From Bacteroidota bacterium (GTDB lineage: Bacteria > Bacteroidota > Ignavibacteria > UBA10030 > UBA8401): a stretch of 64,000 nt of DNA. The notes under the pieces are model-generated. The model saw only the letters and a list, made by a program, of their open reading frames with translations, searched no databases and was not told where the DNA came from. Positions 38,459 through 48,190 of this stretch are shown here, in pieces; within the stretch, counting starts at the first letter, position 1; every line of letters begins with the position of its first letter. Position numbers and translations under genes: made by a program. The stretch lies in the NCBI GenBank assembly GCA_030679145.1, contig JAUXTU010000036.1:22480-86479 (forward strand), given 5' to 3'.

Positions 38459-39121
38459 ATGGAACGACATTTTCAACGGGATCTTGAACAGTTAAAATCC
38501 AATGTCATCAAAATGGGAAGTGCGGTGGAACAAAATCTGATCGATGCGTTGGATGCTGTACTCAATAACGATCCGGTACTTGCATCTAAAGTGATCTCAT
38601 CAGACGGGAAGATCAATCAATTTGAGATCGATATCGACAATGGTGTTGTAGATATTCTCGCGCTGCAGCAGCCAGTTGCAAGTGATCTCCGTTTAATACT
38701 GGCAATACAAAAGATCAATAACGACCTGGAGCGCATTGGCGATCATGCGGTGAACATTGCGGAATCTGCATACCGATTGACAGAAACGCCGCAAGATGAA
38801 CCTCTGTTGGAAATTCCGAACATGGCAAAGATTGCAAAAGAGATGTTTCAGCAAGCGCTGGATAGTTTCATCCACTTAAATGCTCAGCTTGCGCAAAGCG
38901 TATTGGAGAGTGATGACCGTATTGACGCGCTCAATCGCGGAATGAACTCACAGGTGGTCAAGTTCATTAAAAAAGATCTGAAGAGCATCGAAGGTGGATT
39001 GGAACTTCTTCGCATCAGCAGAAATTTGGAACGCGTTGCCGATCTTACAACGAACATTGCGGAAGAAGTGCTCTTCCATACACAAGCGAGAGTTGTAAAA
39101 CATCATGCTGAAGAGAAATGA
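38459..39121 (+). CDS. phoU: phosphate transport system regulator PhoU
   Basis: MERHFQRDLEQLKSNVIKMGSAVEQNLIDAL...LRLILAIQKINNDLERIGDHAVNIAE...RNLERVADLTTNIAEEVLF. Confidence 0.93.
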   Translation: MERHFQRDLEQLKSNVIKMGSAVEQNLIDALDAVLNNDPVLASKVISSDGKINQFEIDIDNGVVDILALQQPVASDLRLILAIQKINNDLERIGDHAVNIAESAYRLTETPQDEPLLEIPNMAKIAKEMFQQALDSFIHLNAQLAQSVLESDDRIDALNRGMNSQVVKFIKKDLKSIEGGLELLRISRNLERVADLTTNIAEEVLFHTQARVVKHHAEEK

Positions 39122-39146
39122 TGCTTCACTTCACCGTGACTGAATA

Positions 39147-41051
39147 TTATCTCTCAACCCTCCTCTGCAATTCATCTCTTTTCAACGTGATCAAGTGACC
39201 GATTGGTTTTCCGTTTCGGTATGTGATTGCTCGAAGTGTGATCTGTCCATCGGGAAGCTCAACCGGACTTGTGTATTGCAGTGAATGATCGTCAGGCATA
39301 GTATCATCAATCGTGTAATAGATCTTCAGATCAGATATTTCTTTTTCTATTTCAAGAATCAATGTATTATTTCGTAACGACGTTTTTATGATCGCATCGT
39401 ATGCAGCTCGGCTGTAATTGATATCAGCGGCGTCCGCGCGGCTGAAATGTGTTTCCATTCTCTGCGAAAAATTCTTCCAATCCTTTTTTTCTTTCGGCGA
39501 CCAATAGACTTCCGCTAACGCCCACGCGCGTGGATAGGTCATGTATTCTACGGCGCGAAAATTCGGAACCTGCTCAGTCCAGAGATTTCCCTGTCCGCCT
39601 AAAATATATTTTGCATCAACACCGTCAGGAACCGGCTCAAAACTATAACTTTTTTTCACACGCAAACCTGCATATATTGGCGGATCGACCGTTTGGTCAC
39701 CTTGATTGTAATCCAAATACGCAAATGTTGTCGGCGTCATCACAACATCATGTCCCATTTTTGCTGCTTCAATTCCTCCATTCACTCCGCGCCAACTCAT
39801 AACTGTCGCTTCAGGGGAGATGCCACCTTCTAAAATTTCATCCCATCCAAGAAGTTTTTTTCCTTTTGTTTTCAGAATTTTTTCCAGCCGATTCATAAAA
39901 TATCCCTGCAGATCTTCAACATGCCGGATGTTCAATTTTTTCATCAATGCTTTACATCCAGCATCCTGCGCCCAGTAACCTTTGTAACATTCATCACCGC
40001 CAACGTGGATGTACGGACTTGGAAACAATGCTGCGACCTCCCCAAACACTTTTTCCAAAAAATCATACACCTTCTCGTCAGAAGGATTGAGCGTATTCTC
40101 GACATTCATTTTGAAGGTTCCGTTTCCGTACCATTCCATAAAATGAGTTCCGGGATTTACGCGGGTGTTTGTATCTTTTCTACAGCTCAATTCAGGATAT
40201 GATGCGATCGCTGCCATGCTATGTCCGGGAAAGTCGATCTCCGGAACGATCGTGACATTGTGCTGCTGAGCGAATTGAACAATTTCTTTAATGTCGTCCT
40301 GCGTGTAATATCCGCCGATGGTTGCCGCTTCACCCGGCAACGGATCTGTACGTGAACCGAATGCACCTGCACGGTCTACGCGCCATGCGCCGACTTCAGT
40401 AAGTTTTGGAAATGATTTGATCTCAATGCGCCAGCCATGATCATCCGTTAAATGCCAGTGGAAAATATTGTATTTGTACCGCGCAATCTGTTCGATGTAT
40501 GTTTTTACATCTTCTTTGGAAAAGAAATACCTGCTGACATCGAGCATGATCCCGCGCCATCCAAATCGGGGATAGTCAATTATTTTTACTGCAGGGATCG
40601 TCCATTCAATTTTTGAGATACCCTCACGTTCAATTTCCTTTGGTAACAACTGCAGAAGAGTTTGCATGCCATAAAATAATCCTGCGTTGGTATTTGCAGA
40701 AATGACAGCACCCTGAGAAGAAGTTTCAAGAATATATCCTTCTTTCCCAATCTGTTGATTCTGTTTTTCCAATAATGTGAATTGGATCGAAGCAGTTGTT
40801 CCTTTTTGTGCCAAAAAGGAAAATCCTGTCGGAACATTTATTTTTTGCACAAACATTTCTGCGATAGGACGAGATTCAGTTTTATTATAGCCGATCGTTG
40901 TCGCCGGTGTGATTGCAAATGTTCCGTTCAATTGCTGCATCTCAACCGGCTGGGGAATCAGTTGCAGTGAATTGTTCTGTGCAGAACTGACTGACATTGC
41001 CAGAAGCAGAACAAGAATTATGGAATATATTTTTTGTGATGTGGTTTTCAT
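39147..41051 (-). CDS. secreted beta-N-acetylhexosaminidase (GH20)
   Basis: FGWRGIMLDVSRYFFSKEDVKTYIEQIARYKYNIFHWHLTDDHGWRIEIKSFPKL, PYIHVGGDECYKGYW. Confidence 0.92.
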   Translation of the reverse strand: MKTTSQKIYSIILVLLLAMSVSSAQNNSLQLIPQPVEMQQLNGTFAITPATTIGYNKTESRPIAEMFVQKINVPTGFSFLAQKGTTASIQFTLLEKQNQQIGKEGYILETSSQGAVISANTNAGLFYGMQTLLQLLPKEIEREGISKIEWTIPAVKIIDYPRFGWRGIMLDVSRYFFSKEDVKTYIEQIARYKYNIFHWHLTDDHGWRIEIKSFPKLTEVGAWRVDRAGAFGSRTDPLPGEAATIGGYYTQDDIKEIVQFAQQHNVTIVPEIDFPGHSMAAIASYPELSCRKDTNTRVNPGTHFMEWYGNGTFKMNVENTLNPSDEKVYDFLEKVFGEVAALFPSPYIHVGGDECYKGYWAQDAGCKALMKKLNIRHVEDLQGYFMNRLEKILKTKGKKLLGWDEILEGGISPEATVMSWRGVNGGIEAAKMGHDVVMTPTTFAYLDYNQGDQTVDPPIYAGLRVKKSYSFEPVPDGVDAKYILGGQGNLWTEQVPNFRAVEYMTYPRAWALAEVYWSPKEKKDWKNFSQRMETHFSRADAADINYSRAAYDAIIKTSLRNNTLILEIEKEISDLKIYYTIDDTMPDDHSLQYTSPVELPDGQITLRAITYRNGKPIGHLITLKRDELQRRVER

Positions 41052-41080
41052 GTGTTTAGATATTTTATTAAAAGTAAATG

Positions 41081-41217
41081 GTCATTGCGAGAGAGAGTAG
41101 CGACCGAAGTTCCGCTTTTTGAATCCCGCACTGCGCAGAATCTAAAAAAGCGGGACAATCTTTCAATTAAAAAAGAGAAAAACGAGATCGCCACGTCGCT
41201 TCGCTCATCGCGATGAC
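41081..41217. repeat. GTCATTGCGAG dispersed palindromic repeat, copy 4
   Basis: GTCATTGCGAGAGAGAGTAGCGACC...AAAAACGAGATCGCCACGTCGCTTCGCTCATCGCGATGAC. Confidence 0.65.
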
Positions 41218-41261
41218 AATGATTAGGTATTGTTGAGACGCCTCTTGTTATTTTGCCGCAA

Positions 41262-43091
41262 TTATTTTTTGTTCATCGCTGCTTTGGTATTATAGAATTT
41301 CTGCAGCACAAAAAATGCTTTTTTCTTTTTCCCGTCATCGGAGATCAATCCTTTACGATTCCACCCATCTTGAATATTCGGCAGCGTTCTTCTGGGCGAA
41401 CGAAAATCAACCAATATCCACGGCGAGATACCGCGAAGCTGCGGAATAGCGCTGATCATTTCTAACGTTTCTTTATAAAGATATTCCTGATATTCTTCAG
41501 AGAATCTTGTTAACGTATCGGCGTGAAATCCGTACTTTGCATCCGCACCGAATTCGGAGATCACAACCGGCTTGTTTTGAGTTATATTCCAGCGAATATC
41601 TTTACATTTATTCGGCAGACCATCGTACCATCCGATGTATTGATTGAAGCTGAGAATGTCTACAACATTTGCAAATGGATCGCTGATGATCTTAACATTC
41701 GGATTTCCCGGAACACTGCTCTGCTCCAGCGCCGCGCTGATCAATCGAGTTGGATCAAGCGCACGCGTTTTTGCAGCCAACTTACCAAGAAAAATATTTC
41801 GCAGATCACTCGTGGGAGTTTCATTCGCCATCGACCAGATGATCACCGATGCTCTATTCTTATCCCGGTTGATCATTGTTGTCAATTGATGTTCAGCGTT
41901 GCGGTATGTCTCTTCATTGTCCCACGAAATTGTCCAGTATACCGGAATCTCTTCCCACACTAATATTCCCATTTTATCCGCTAGCCGCGCCATGTGTTCG
42001 TTGTGCGGATAATGCGCTAGACGGACATAATTGCATCCCAATTCTTTTGCCCACGTCAATAATTGTTTTGCATCGTCCAACGAATGCGCTCTTCCATGGC
42101 GAACAGGACTTTCTTCATGAATGGAAATGCCGCGTAAAAATATTTCGGTATTATTCAATAGAATATTTTGCTCTTTTGTTGTAATGGTGCGGAAACCGAT
42201 CTGATCGACAACTTCGTCTTTTTGTGTTTGAACGATCACATTATAGACATGCGGATTCTGCGTTGTCCAGTAGCTGATCTTTTGACTTTGCATTTCTACC
42301 GAAGCAGTTCCTGAACTGTCGGTAACGATCATTTGGTCCAGTCCGAGTTCCGGAATGATGATGCGTATTTTTTTCTGAGCGATGTCGGAACCATTCAGCG
42401 TCACCGTTCCTTTGATCTTTTTTCTATCGTTCGGATCTAATTGGATGACATAATCTTGAATAAAATCATCGGAGGTTTCTACCAATTTTACATCTCTGGT
42501 CAATCCGCCGTAATTCCACCAGTCGGTGTTCAGCGTCGGGACTCCTTCTTTTTTCCGCTTGTTATCCACTTTTACTACAAGAAAATTATCTTTTTCTTTT
42601 AGAAGTTTCGTTACTTCATAGTTAAAAGGAGTGAATCCGCCAATATGTTTGCCGAGTTTTGTTCCGTTCAGATAGACATCCGCCTGATAGTTTGCCGCTT
42701 CAAAATAGACGAATACGCGGTTTGTATTTTTTTTCTTTCGATAATCAAATGACTTTTTATACCAGATCGTTCCTTCATAATAAAAGAGCTTTTCTTTTTG
42801 CGTGTTCCAGTCTCCGGGAACAGCAATCGTATCAGACTTATCAAAATCATATTCCACCAGTTCCGTTTTGTCTTTTGGTTTGGCGTTAGTGAAATATGCT
42901 CCTTTGCCGGGATCTTTGGCATTGTCGTACGGCTCGTAGCGGTAGTTGTAAAAACCGTTCTCGTATGGATCGACGATATAATTCCATTGCCCGCTTAAAC
43001 TTTTTGCGGGACGGTTGTAGACGTTGATGAGAAGATTCTCTTGAGCACTGATGAGTTGCAGAAGAGCGGCGAAGAGAAATATTTTTTTCAT
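41262..43091 (-). CDS. secreted glycoside hydrolase family 2 (beta-glucuronidase/galactosidase-like)
   Basis: RGISIHEESPVRHGRAHSLDDAKQLLTWAKELGCNYVRLAHYPHNEHMARLADKMGILVWEEIPVYW, VIIWSMANETP, KPVVISEFGADAKYGFH. Confidence 0.9.
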   Translation of the reverse strand: MKKIFLFAALLQLISAQENLLINVYNRPAKSLSGQWNYIVDPYENGFYNYRYEPYDNAKDPGKGAYFTNAKPKDKTELVEYDFDKSDTIAVPGDWNTQKEKLFYYEGTIWYKKSFDYRKKKNTNRVFVYFEAANYQADVYLNGTKLGKHIGGFTPFNYEVTKLLKEKDNFLVVKVDNKRKKEGVPTLNTDWWNYGGLTRDVKLVETSDDFIQDYVIQLDPNDRKKIKGTVTLNGSDIAQKKIRIIIPELGLDQMIVTDSSGTASVEMQSQKISYWTTQNPHVYNVIVQTQKDEVVDQIGFRTITTKEQNILLNNTEIFLRGISIHEESPVRHGRAHSLDDAKQLLTWAKELGCNYVRLAHYPHNEHMARLADKMGILVWEEIPVYWTISWDNEETYRNAEHQLTTMINRDKNRASVIIWSMANETPTSDLRNIFLGKLAAKTRALDPTRLISAALEQSSVPGNPNVKIISDPFANVVDILSFNQYIGWYDGLPNKCKDIRWNITQNKPVVISEFGADAKYGFHADTLTRFSEEYQEYLYKETLEMISAIPQLRGISPWILVDFRSPRRTLPNIQDGWNRKGLISDDGKKKKAFFVLQKFYNTKAAMNKK

Positions 43092-43120
43092 AAATAGAAG
43101 AGAGTGATTATAAAAATTAT

Positions 43121-45904
43121 TTATTCATTAGCGAACAATCCTGAAGTATATGTATCGTATAGTTTAAATAAAAATTCAATTCGTTTTGGTTCTGTTGCAA
43201 AAGAAGCGTCTCGATAACATTTATCAACGGCTTTGTCTAATAACTGATGCGCTTTTAATAGCTCGTTTGGCATTAATAAAGGATTATAAATATCTGCCAG
43301 AGAACTTCCACTGTCAATATGTTTCTGTCTAATATCTAACACGGATTGGGCATCACTTTCTACAGCAGCTTTCTGCTTTTTAGAAATTCCATCGGGCCAT
43401 GGGAAATTATTGTAAACCACTTCATTACTATATCTGTAATCACTCTTTATTCTTCCACATACATATCTAACCCAAGTCATGTGCATTTCAGACATCATTA
43501 TTCCGAAATGAAATAACGAAGCATTGGAAATTACGCTTGTTGAATTATTTGCAATGTGACTTTTTGGAAAAAATCCAAGCGGAATATATTTCCTGTTTTC
43601 AGAAGAATGAAGTGGTATTAGAATGTAATCGGAATTTGGTTGTCTTATTTCTCCAAATAAATATGGTGTAGCAGCTAATTTTTTTGTTGCTTCTCTATCA
43701 CTATCTGTTCGGTGTTTCTTTACTGCCTGCACACGTTTATAAATTGCGGTTAAATCTTTTAATTCTTTTGGTGAAATTCCGACTAACCATAAGCACCATC
43801 TTTTTTTACCGTTAAGATATTCATGAGCGCTTAATAAAGGCTTAATCCATTTTTTTGCTTCCGGTTCTTCTTTTAATAATTCCTTTTTTTCTTCATCTGA
43901 AAGTAATAAATGTCCACCATCATTTGGCATACTGCCAAATGATATTTCTGCTACATTACAAATTGGAGTTCTTCTTTTTAAGATAGTAGTGTCATTTCCT
44001 TGAACCAAGTAAGGATTAATATTTTTTACTTTGATTTTTATAGGTTCTGCTGTAATGTCGGTGTATTCAAAGACAAATTTTTCTTTCAGATTCTCTTTGC
44101 CAAAACCAATAACAACACAATGAACTGCCGCAACACCTTCTGCCTCGTTATGCCACCTAAATGTTTGGTGAGCAAATTGAATTTTCAATTTATAGGTTCT
44201 AAATAAGTAATTCCATAAAATCCCCGGTTGCTCGCCCTGGGCAATACTATTTGTGCTTACTAAAGCAGCTCGCGTTGTAGGATTTGCTTTCATGTATTCC
44301 GCAGCTTTGTAATACCAGCAAGCTACATAGTCTAAAACGCCTGCACCGTTAACTTCCACTAATATTTTATCAACATCTTTTTTTTGATCTGGTGATTGAT
44401 GTTGTTTTCCAACAAAGGGAGGATTCCCAAGTATATATTTAAAGGATGAAGTTACATTGCCTTGTCCTTTAATAAATTTCTTCTTTGCTTCCCAATTTTT
44501 GTGTAATGAATTACAGTTTTCAATTATCGCCGCTTCACTCAATGGAATAGTAGGAACGGGTTTGCCAAATTCACTTTCTAATCTCATATTCATTTGATGT
44601 TGCGTAAGCCACATTGCAACTTCTGCAATCATTGCCGATGTTGGATCAATTTCGTATCCGTAAAAATTGCCTAATGGAACATTACTTAATATGCTGGAAT
44701 CTGTAATGTATGTGCCTTTATATTTTTTCCTGATTATTTCTATATCCAACAATCTCAATTCGCGATACGTAACAACTAAAAAATTACCACATCCGCAGGT
44801 TGGGTCTAAAAAAGTTAATTCATTGAGTTTTTTTCTGAATTTTTCAAGCGCATTCATATTAGATTTTATAGAATCAAATTCTTCCTGCAATTTATCAAGA
44901 AACAAAGGTCTTACAACTCTTAGAATATTTCTTTCAGAAGTGTAATGAGCACCCAACGATCTTCTTTCTGTGTCGTTCATTACTGCCTGAAAGAGAGAGC
45001 CAAAAATTACAGGAGAAATATCTGACCAGTCATATGCGCAACAATCTAACAGGGCATCTCTTAATGCATTTGTAGTTGACGGAACTTTGATTAATCGGGT
45101 ATCAAATAAGTCGCCATTTACATAAGGGAATTTATTAAGATCTTTATTCGTTGCTTTACGATTTTTGTCTGCTGTATTTAATGTTTCAAATAATTTTAAA
45201 AAGTGATCGCCAAGCGTCTTGCCGGTTGTTTTTTCTCTAACATAGTTTTCAAATTGTTTTCTTCCAAAAATTCCTGTGTCATCTGCAAAGAGACAAAAAA
45301 GAATACGTGCCAATAGAACTGCAATGTCATTGGAGTTGTATCCTTTATGTTCAATAGCATCATAAACATTTGCAATTCGTCTTGCCGCCTCTTGGTTTAC
45401 TTTTTCTTCATCAGATTCTAAACGGTTTGCAAATTCAATAAGAAAGACAAACTCATCGAGTTTTGTTGCTAAGTCTTCTATCGCAACTTCGGTGCGAAAA
45501 ATTATTTTGACCTTATTAGATTTACTTACTTCGACCGCATATTTTTTTATGCGTTTAAAATTCATTAACAAAATAAACTGTGGTTGTTGATGAGGTAGAA
45601 GGTTTTCAATATATTCTTCAGCCTGAATTAATGTCTTGTCCCAGTGTTTCGGATTATCAAAATGAGCAGACTTAGATTCGATAATTAATTTACCCGACCA
45701 GAATAAATCTGCAAAACCTGTTCCTGTTTCATCTCTTTTTTGAATCGGCTTTTCAAATTGAGCAAAATTTTTTCTGTCTAATCCAAAAATCTGAAAGAAT
45801 TCGTTGGTAAAAGTTTGTGCTTCAGCACGTTCAGCAATTGTTCCACGCCAGCGCAATATAAATGCCTCAGCGTTTTCACGCATCTGTTTATCTATTATTG
45901 TCAT
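43121..45904 (-). CDS. MmeI-like type IIL (IIG) restriction-modification enzyme
   Basis: N-terminal nuclease-like GTGFADLFWSGKLIIESKSAH; methyltransferase motifs LDPTCGCGNFLVVTYRELRLLDIE and YILGNPPFVGKQHQ; C-terminal specificity region; 927 aa. Confidence 0.85.
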   Translation of the reverse strand: MTIIDKQMRENAEAFILRWRGTIAERAEAQTFTNEFFQIFGLDRKNFAQFEKPIQKRDETGTGFADLFWSGKLIIESKSAHFDNPKHWDKTLIQAEEYIENLLPHQQPQFILLMNFKRIKKYAVEVSKSNKVKIIFRTEVAIEDLATKLDEFVFLIEFANRLESDEEKVNQEAARRIANVYDAIEHKGYNSNDIAVLLARILFCLFADDTGIFGRKQFENYVREKTTGKTLGDHFLKLFETLNTADKNRKATNKDLNKFPYVNGDLFDTRLIKVPSTTNALRDALLDCCAYDWSDISPVIFGSLFQAVMNDTERRSLGAHYTSERNILRVVRPLFLDKLQEEFDSIKSNMNALEKFRKKLNELTFLDPTCGCGNFLVVTYRELRLLDIEIIRKKYKGTYITDSSILSNVPLGNFYGYEIDPTSAMIAEVAMWLTQHQMNMRLESEFGKPVPTIPLSEAAIIENCNSLHKNWEAKKKFIKGQGNVTSSFKYILGNPPFVGKQHQSPDQKKDVDKILVEVNGAGVLDYVACWYYKAAEYMKANPTTRAALVSTNSIAQGEQPGILWNYLFRTYKLKIQFAHQTFRWHNEAEGVAAVHCVVIGFGKENLKEKFVFEYTDITAEPIKIKVKNINPYLVQGNDTTILKRRTPICNVAEISFGSMPNDGGHLLLSDEEKKELLKEEPEAKKWIKPLLSAHEYLNGKKRWCLWLVGISPKELKDLTAIYKRVQAVKKHRTDSDREATKKLAATPYLFGEIRQPNSDYILIPLHSSENRKYIPLGFFPKSHIANNSTSVISNASLFHFGIMMSEMHMTWVRYVCGRIKSDYRYSNEVVYNNFPWPDGISKKQKAAVESDAQSVLDIRQKHIDSGSSLADIYNPLLMPNELLKAHQLLDKAVDKCYRDASFATEPKRIEFLFKLYDTYTSGLFANE

Positions 45905-45957
45905 TGTTTGATAGGTATCAAATTATTTTAAGTGTATCCAAGATATTTTATTAAAAA

Positions 45958-46344
45958 TCAAAGCTCTTTCTTAGCAGGATTTCTATACATCACCAGCGAA
46001 AACAACACTGCAAAAATAGCATAAACAATCGCCGCAATCCAAATCAACATTTGATTGTTTTGCAAAAGAACTTTGAGCAATGCAAGTGCGCCAATAACAA
46101 AATGTGTTACGTTTCCCGCAACAATCGGTCTACCGTAAATTCCGCCGAGAAGAGAATCTTTTGCAAGCCAATTGAGCATTGCAAAACCAAAATAGAGTGC
46201 GCCGAGCAGTTGCAGTATCACGGTAAGCGTTGTTGTTGTATGTGCATGAAGAAGCGTAGATATCTCTTGAGGGAAAAAGGAGAGAGCAATTCCTGTTACA
46301 CCAAGCACAATTGAAGCGGCGGTCATTAAAAGTTTTGTGTTCAT
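45958..46344 (-). CDS. small multi-TM hypothetical membrane protein
   Basis: 128 aa, about four hydrophobic helices. Confidence 0.6.
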   Translation of the reverse strand: MNTKLLMTAASIVLGVTGIALSFFPQEISTLLHAHTTTTLTVILQLLGALYFGFAMLNWLAKDSLLGGIYGRPIVAGNVTHFVIGALALLKVLLQNNQMLIWIAAIVYAIFAVLFSLVMYRNPAKKEL

Positions 46345-46363
46345 AACGCTTTCTTATATACTC

Positions 46364-46594
46364 TTATTTTACAGCAATCATTTTCAAAGCGTGACAGTTC
46401 GTCACGGTTTCATTCCCCTCCTTTTTTAAACGTTCCTTTAACTTACGCCAATAGGCTAAAGAGTCTATACTTTCGGTAAGAATCAAGATAATATCCGTGA
46501 TACTGAAGTACCATATTTCTTTTTCAGCATCCCACTGACTTCGTACCTTTTTTTCCTCAAAAAGTTTTATAGATGTCTCTTTACTCATTCCCAT
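46364..46594 (-). pseudogene. truncated Bro-N/antirepressor-like protein N-terminus
   Basis: SIKLFEEKKVRSQWDAEKEIWYFSITDIILILTESIDSLAYWRKLKERLKKEGNETVTNCHALKMIAVK* ends where family members normally continue. Confidence 0.65.
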
Positions 46595-46629
46595 AGATAT
46601 TTCCTCATCAATTTTAAAAAATGTGCTTT

Positions 46630-47118
46630 TTATCTTATCTCTTCAAACTCGCCGGCGGATTTATTTTTGCGGACGTTATTCCACATAAAATATCGTCCGT
46701 TCATGGAAATATAAATTCCTTTCGGTAGAGTCTGCACAAATGCAAGCGCGCTTCCGAGGTTAAACAATCCATCAGAGCTTCCGAATTTGTACGGAACCAT
46801 CGCGCCGGTCAGCACAATTGTTTTATCATTTATTTTTCCCGCAAGATAGCGCGCAGTTTCTACCATCGTATCGGTTCCGTGTGTAACAACGATCTTATCT
46901 TCCTGCGTTGCAATGCAGTTGTCGGAAATTATTTTGCGGTCGGCATCGGTCATATCAAGGCTGTCGATCATCATGAGCGTTGCAATGTGCGCATCAATAC
47001 GAGAGCGGCCAAGAGAGAGCATTTCGCTGAGATGCGTCTCTTTGAAGAAGAGTTTTCCGTTCAATTCGTTGTATTCTTTATCGAACGTTCCGCCGGTAAC
47101 GAAGATTTTTATTGGCAT
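46630..47118 (-). CDS. single-domain asparaginase-like protein
   Basis: IKIFVTGGTFDKEYNE, VVTHGTDTMVETARYLA, KTIVLTGAMVPYKFGSSDGLFNLGSAL. Confidence 0.8.
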   Translation of the reverse strand: MPIKIFVTGGTFDKEYNELNGKLFFKETHLSEMLSLGRSRIDAHIATLMMIDSLDMTDADRKIISDNCIATQEDKIVVTHGTDTMVETARYLAGKINDKTIVLTGAMVPYKFGSSDGLFNLGSALAFVQTLPKGIYISMNGRYFMWNNVRKNKSAGEFEEIR

Positions 47119-47230
47119 AATGGAAAATATTTTTTACCGCAAAGTCGCAAAAACGCGAAGAATTATTGGGGTAATGTAATCCGAGTTTGGTAGAATATCA
47201 ACGGCGGAGAATGTTTCATTTGCTTAGCAC

Positions 47231-47259
47231 ATCCCCGAAATCTTTGAGATTTCGGGGAT
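47231..47259. terminator. hairpin
   Basis: ATCCCCGAAATC-TTTGA-GATTTCGGGGAT, perfect 12-bp stem. Confidence 0.5.
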
Positions 47260-47277
47260 ATTAATGATAACGATGTA

Positions 47278-47745
47278 TTACAAACTCATCTCTCGCAATC
47301 CTTTTTTGCGGGCTACGGCGGCGAGTTTGTATGCAAGCTGTTTTCCATATTTGGAAATGGAAAACTTTCTGCTTTTGTGGACTCCTTTTGCGGGACTCCA
47401 ATACGCCTGATAAAATAGATGCGTGTAACTTTTATTGTTCCTCACGCTTTTTTGTCGTACCAGCGAAATACCGACTCCTTCTTCCAGATTATTTTTCTTT
47501 GGAAGATTGACAATCTCTTTTCGATTGAGTTTGGGGATTTTTTTGAGGACAAGATCACGGAATTTTTTTGCTTTTTGAAGCGCTTTGTTTTTTCCGCCGT
47601 ACATTGAGTCGCTAAATAATTCAAGCACATTTCCTTTTGTGCGACGAATACGGACTTCCCAGCCGCGAGTACTATTATTCTCTCTTCGCAAAATGTATCG
47701 ATTACTCTTGGCGATCATAGTTCCTCCTATGATGAATTGATCCAA
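47278..47745 (-). CDS. AP2/ERF-like DNA-binding domain protein (tentative)
   Basis: GWEVRIRRTKGNVLELFSDSMYGGKNKALQKAKKFRDLVLKK and second half YQAYWSPAKGVHKSRKFSISKYGKQLAYKLAAVARKKGL resemble bacterial AP2-type repeats. Confidence 0.5.
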   Translation of the reverse strand: MDQFIIGGTMIAKSNRYILRRENNSTRGWEVRIRRTKGNVLELFSDSMYGGKNKALQKAKKFRDLVLKKIPKLNRKEIVNLPKKNNLEEGVGISLVRQKSVRNNKSYTHLFYQAYWSPAKGVHKSRKFSISKYGKQLAYKLAAVARKKGLREMSL

Positions 47746-47797
47746 TGTAATTTATTGCCGGTGCAATTTCAAATAGTAAAAAAATACCGTTCTATTA

Positions 47798-48190
47798 CTA
47801 TTTGTTCTGTTGTTCCAGTAATACGCGAATTGCTTTCATCTCAGTTTCAAGTCTGTCCATCTGTTCGTTATGGCGCGTCCACACTTCGCTTCGTTTAACG
47901 GACTGCCGTTCACCCATTTGCGCTGCGCGGACGACCTTGTCCATAAAATATCCAAAAAACCACACACCAATGAATCCGAGCGGAACAATTACGATGAGCA
48001 ATGACCGTAACCGCGGTATACCAAAAAAGATCTGCAATTTATCGCTTGCGGTAATGATGAGCAGCGTGAAATTGAGAATGACAAGGAACGATTGTCCGAG
48101 ATCGAACCGGTATTTTTGAGCGAAAAATATTTCGCGCCATCGCGCAAGACGAACGCGGATGCCGTGTTGATCGTTGTTGATTTGTTTCAT
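47798..48190 (-). CDS. hypothetical membrane protein with C-terminal coiled coil
   Basis: Two predicted TM helices, 130 aa, ...MDRLETEMKAIRVLLEQQNK. Confidence 0.55.
   Translation of the reverse strand: MKQINNDQHGIRVRLARWREIFFAQKYRFDLGQSFLVILNFTLLIITASDKLQIFFGIPRLRSLLIVIVPLGFIGVWFFGYFMDKVVRAAQMGERQSVKRSEVWTRHNEQMDRLETEMKAIRVLLEQQNK

Noticed and set aside
46630-47118. Single-domain asparaginase as a truncated pseudogene
   Set aside because: Has intact start, active-site-like motifs and natural C-terminus; short asparaginase-domain proteins of about 160 aa are known, so truncation is not supported.
47130-47165. ACCGCAAAGTCGCAAAAACGCGAAG resembling a dispersed CGCAAAG repeat
   Set aside because: Only one short degenerate copy seen here; insufficient to annotate.
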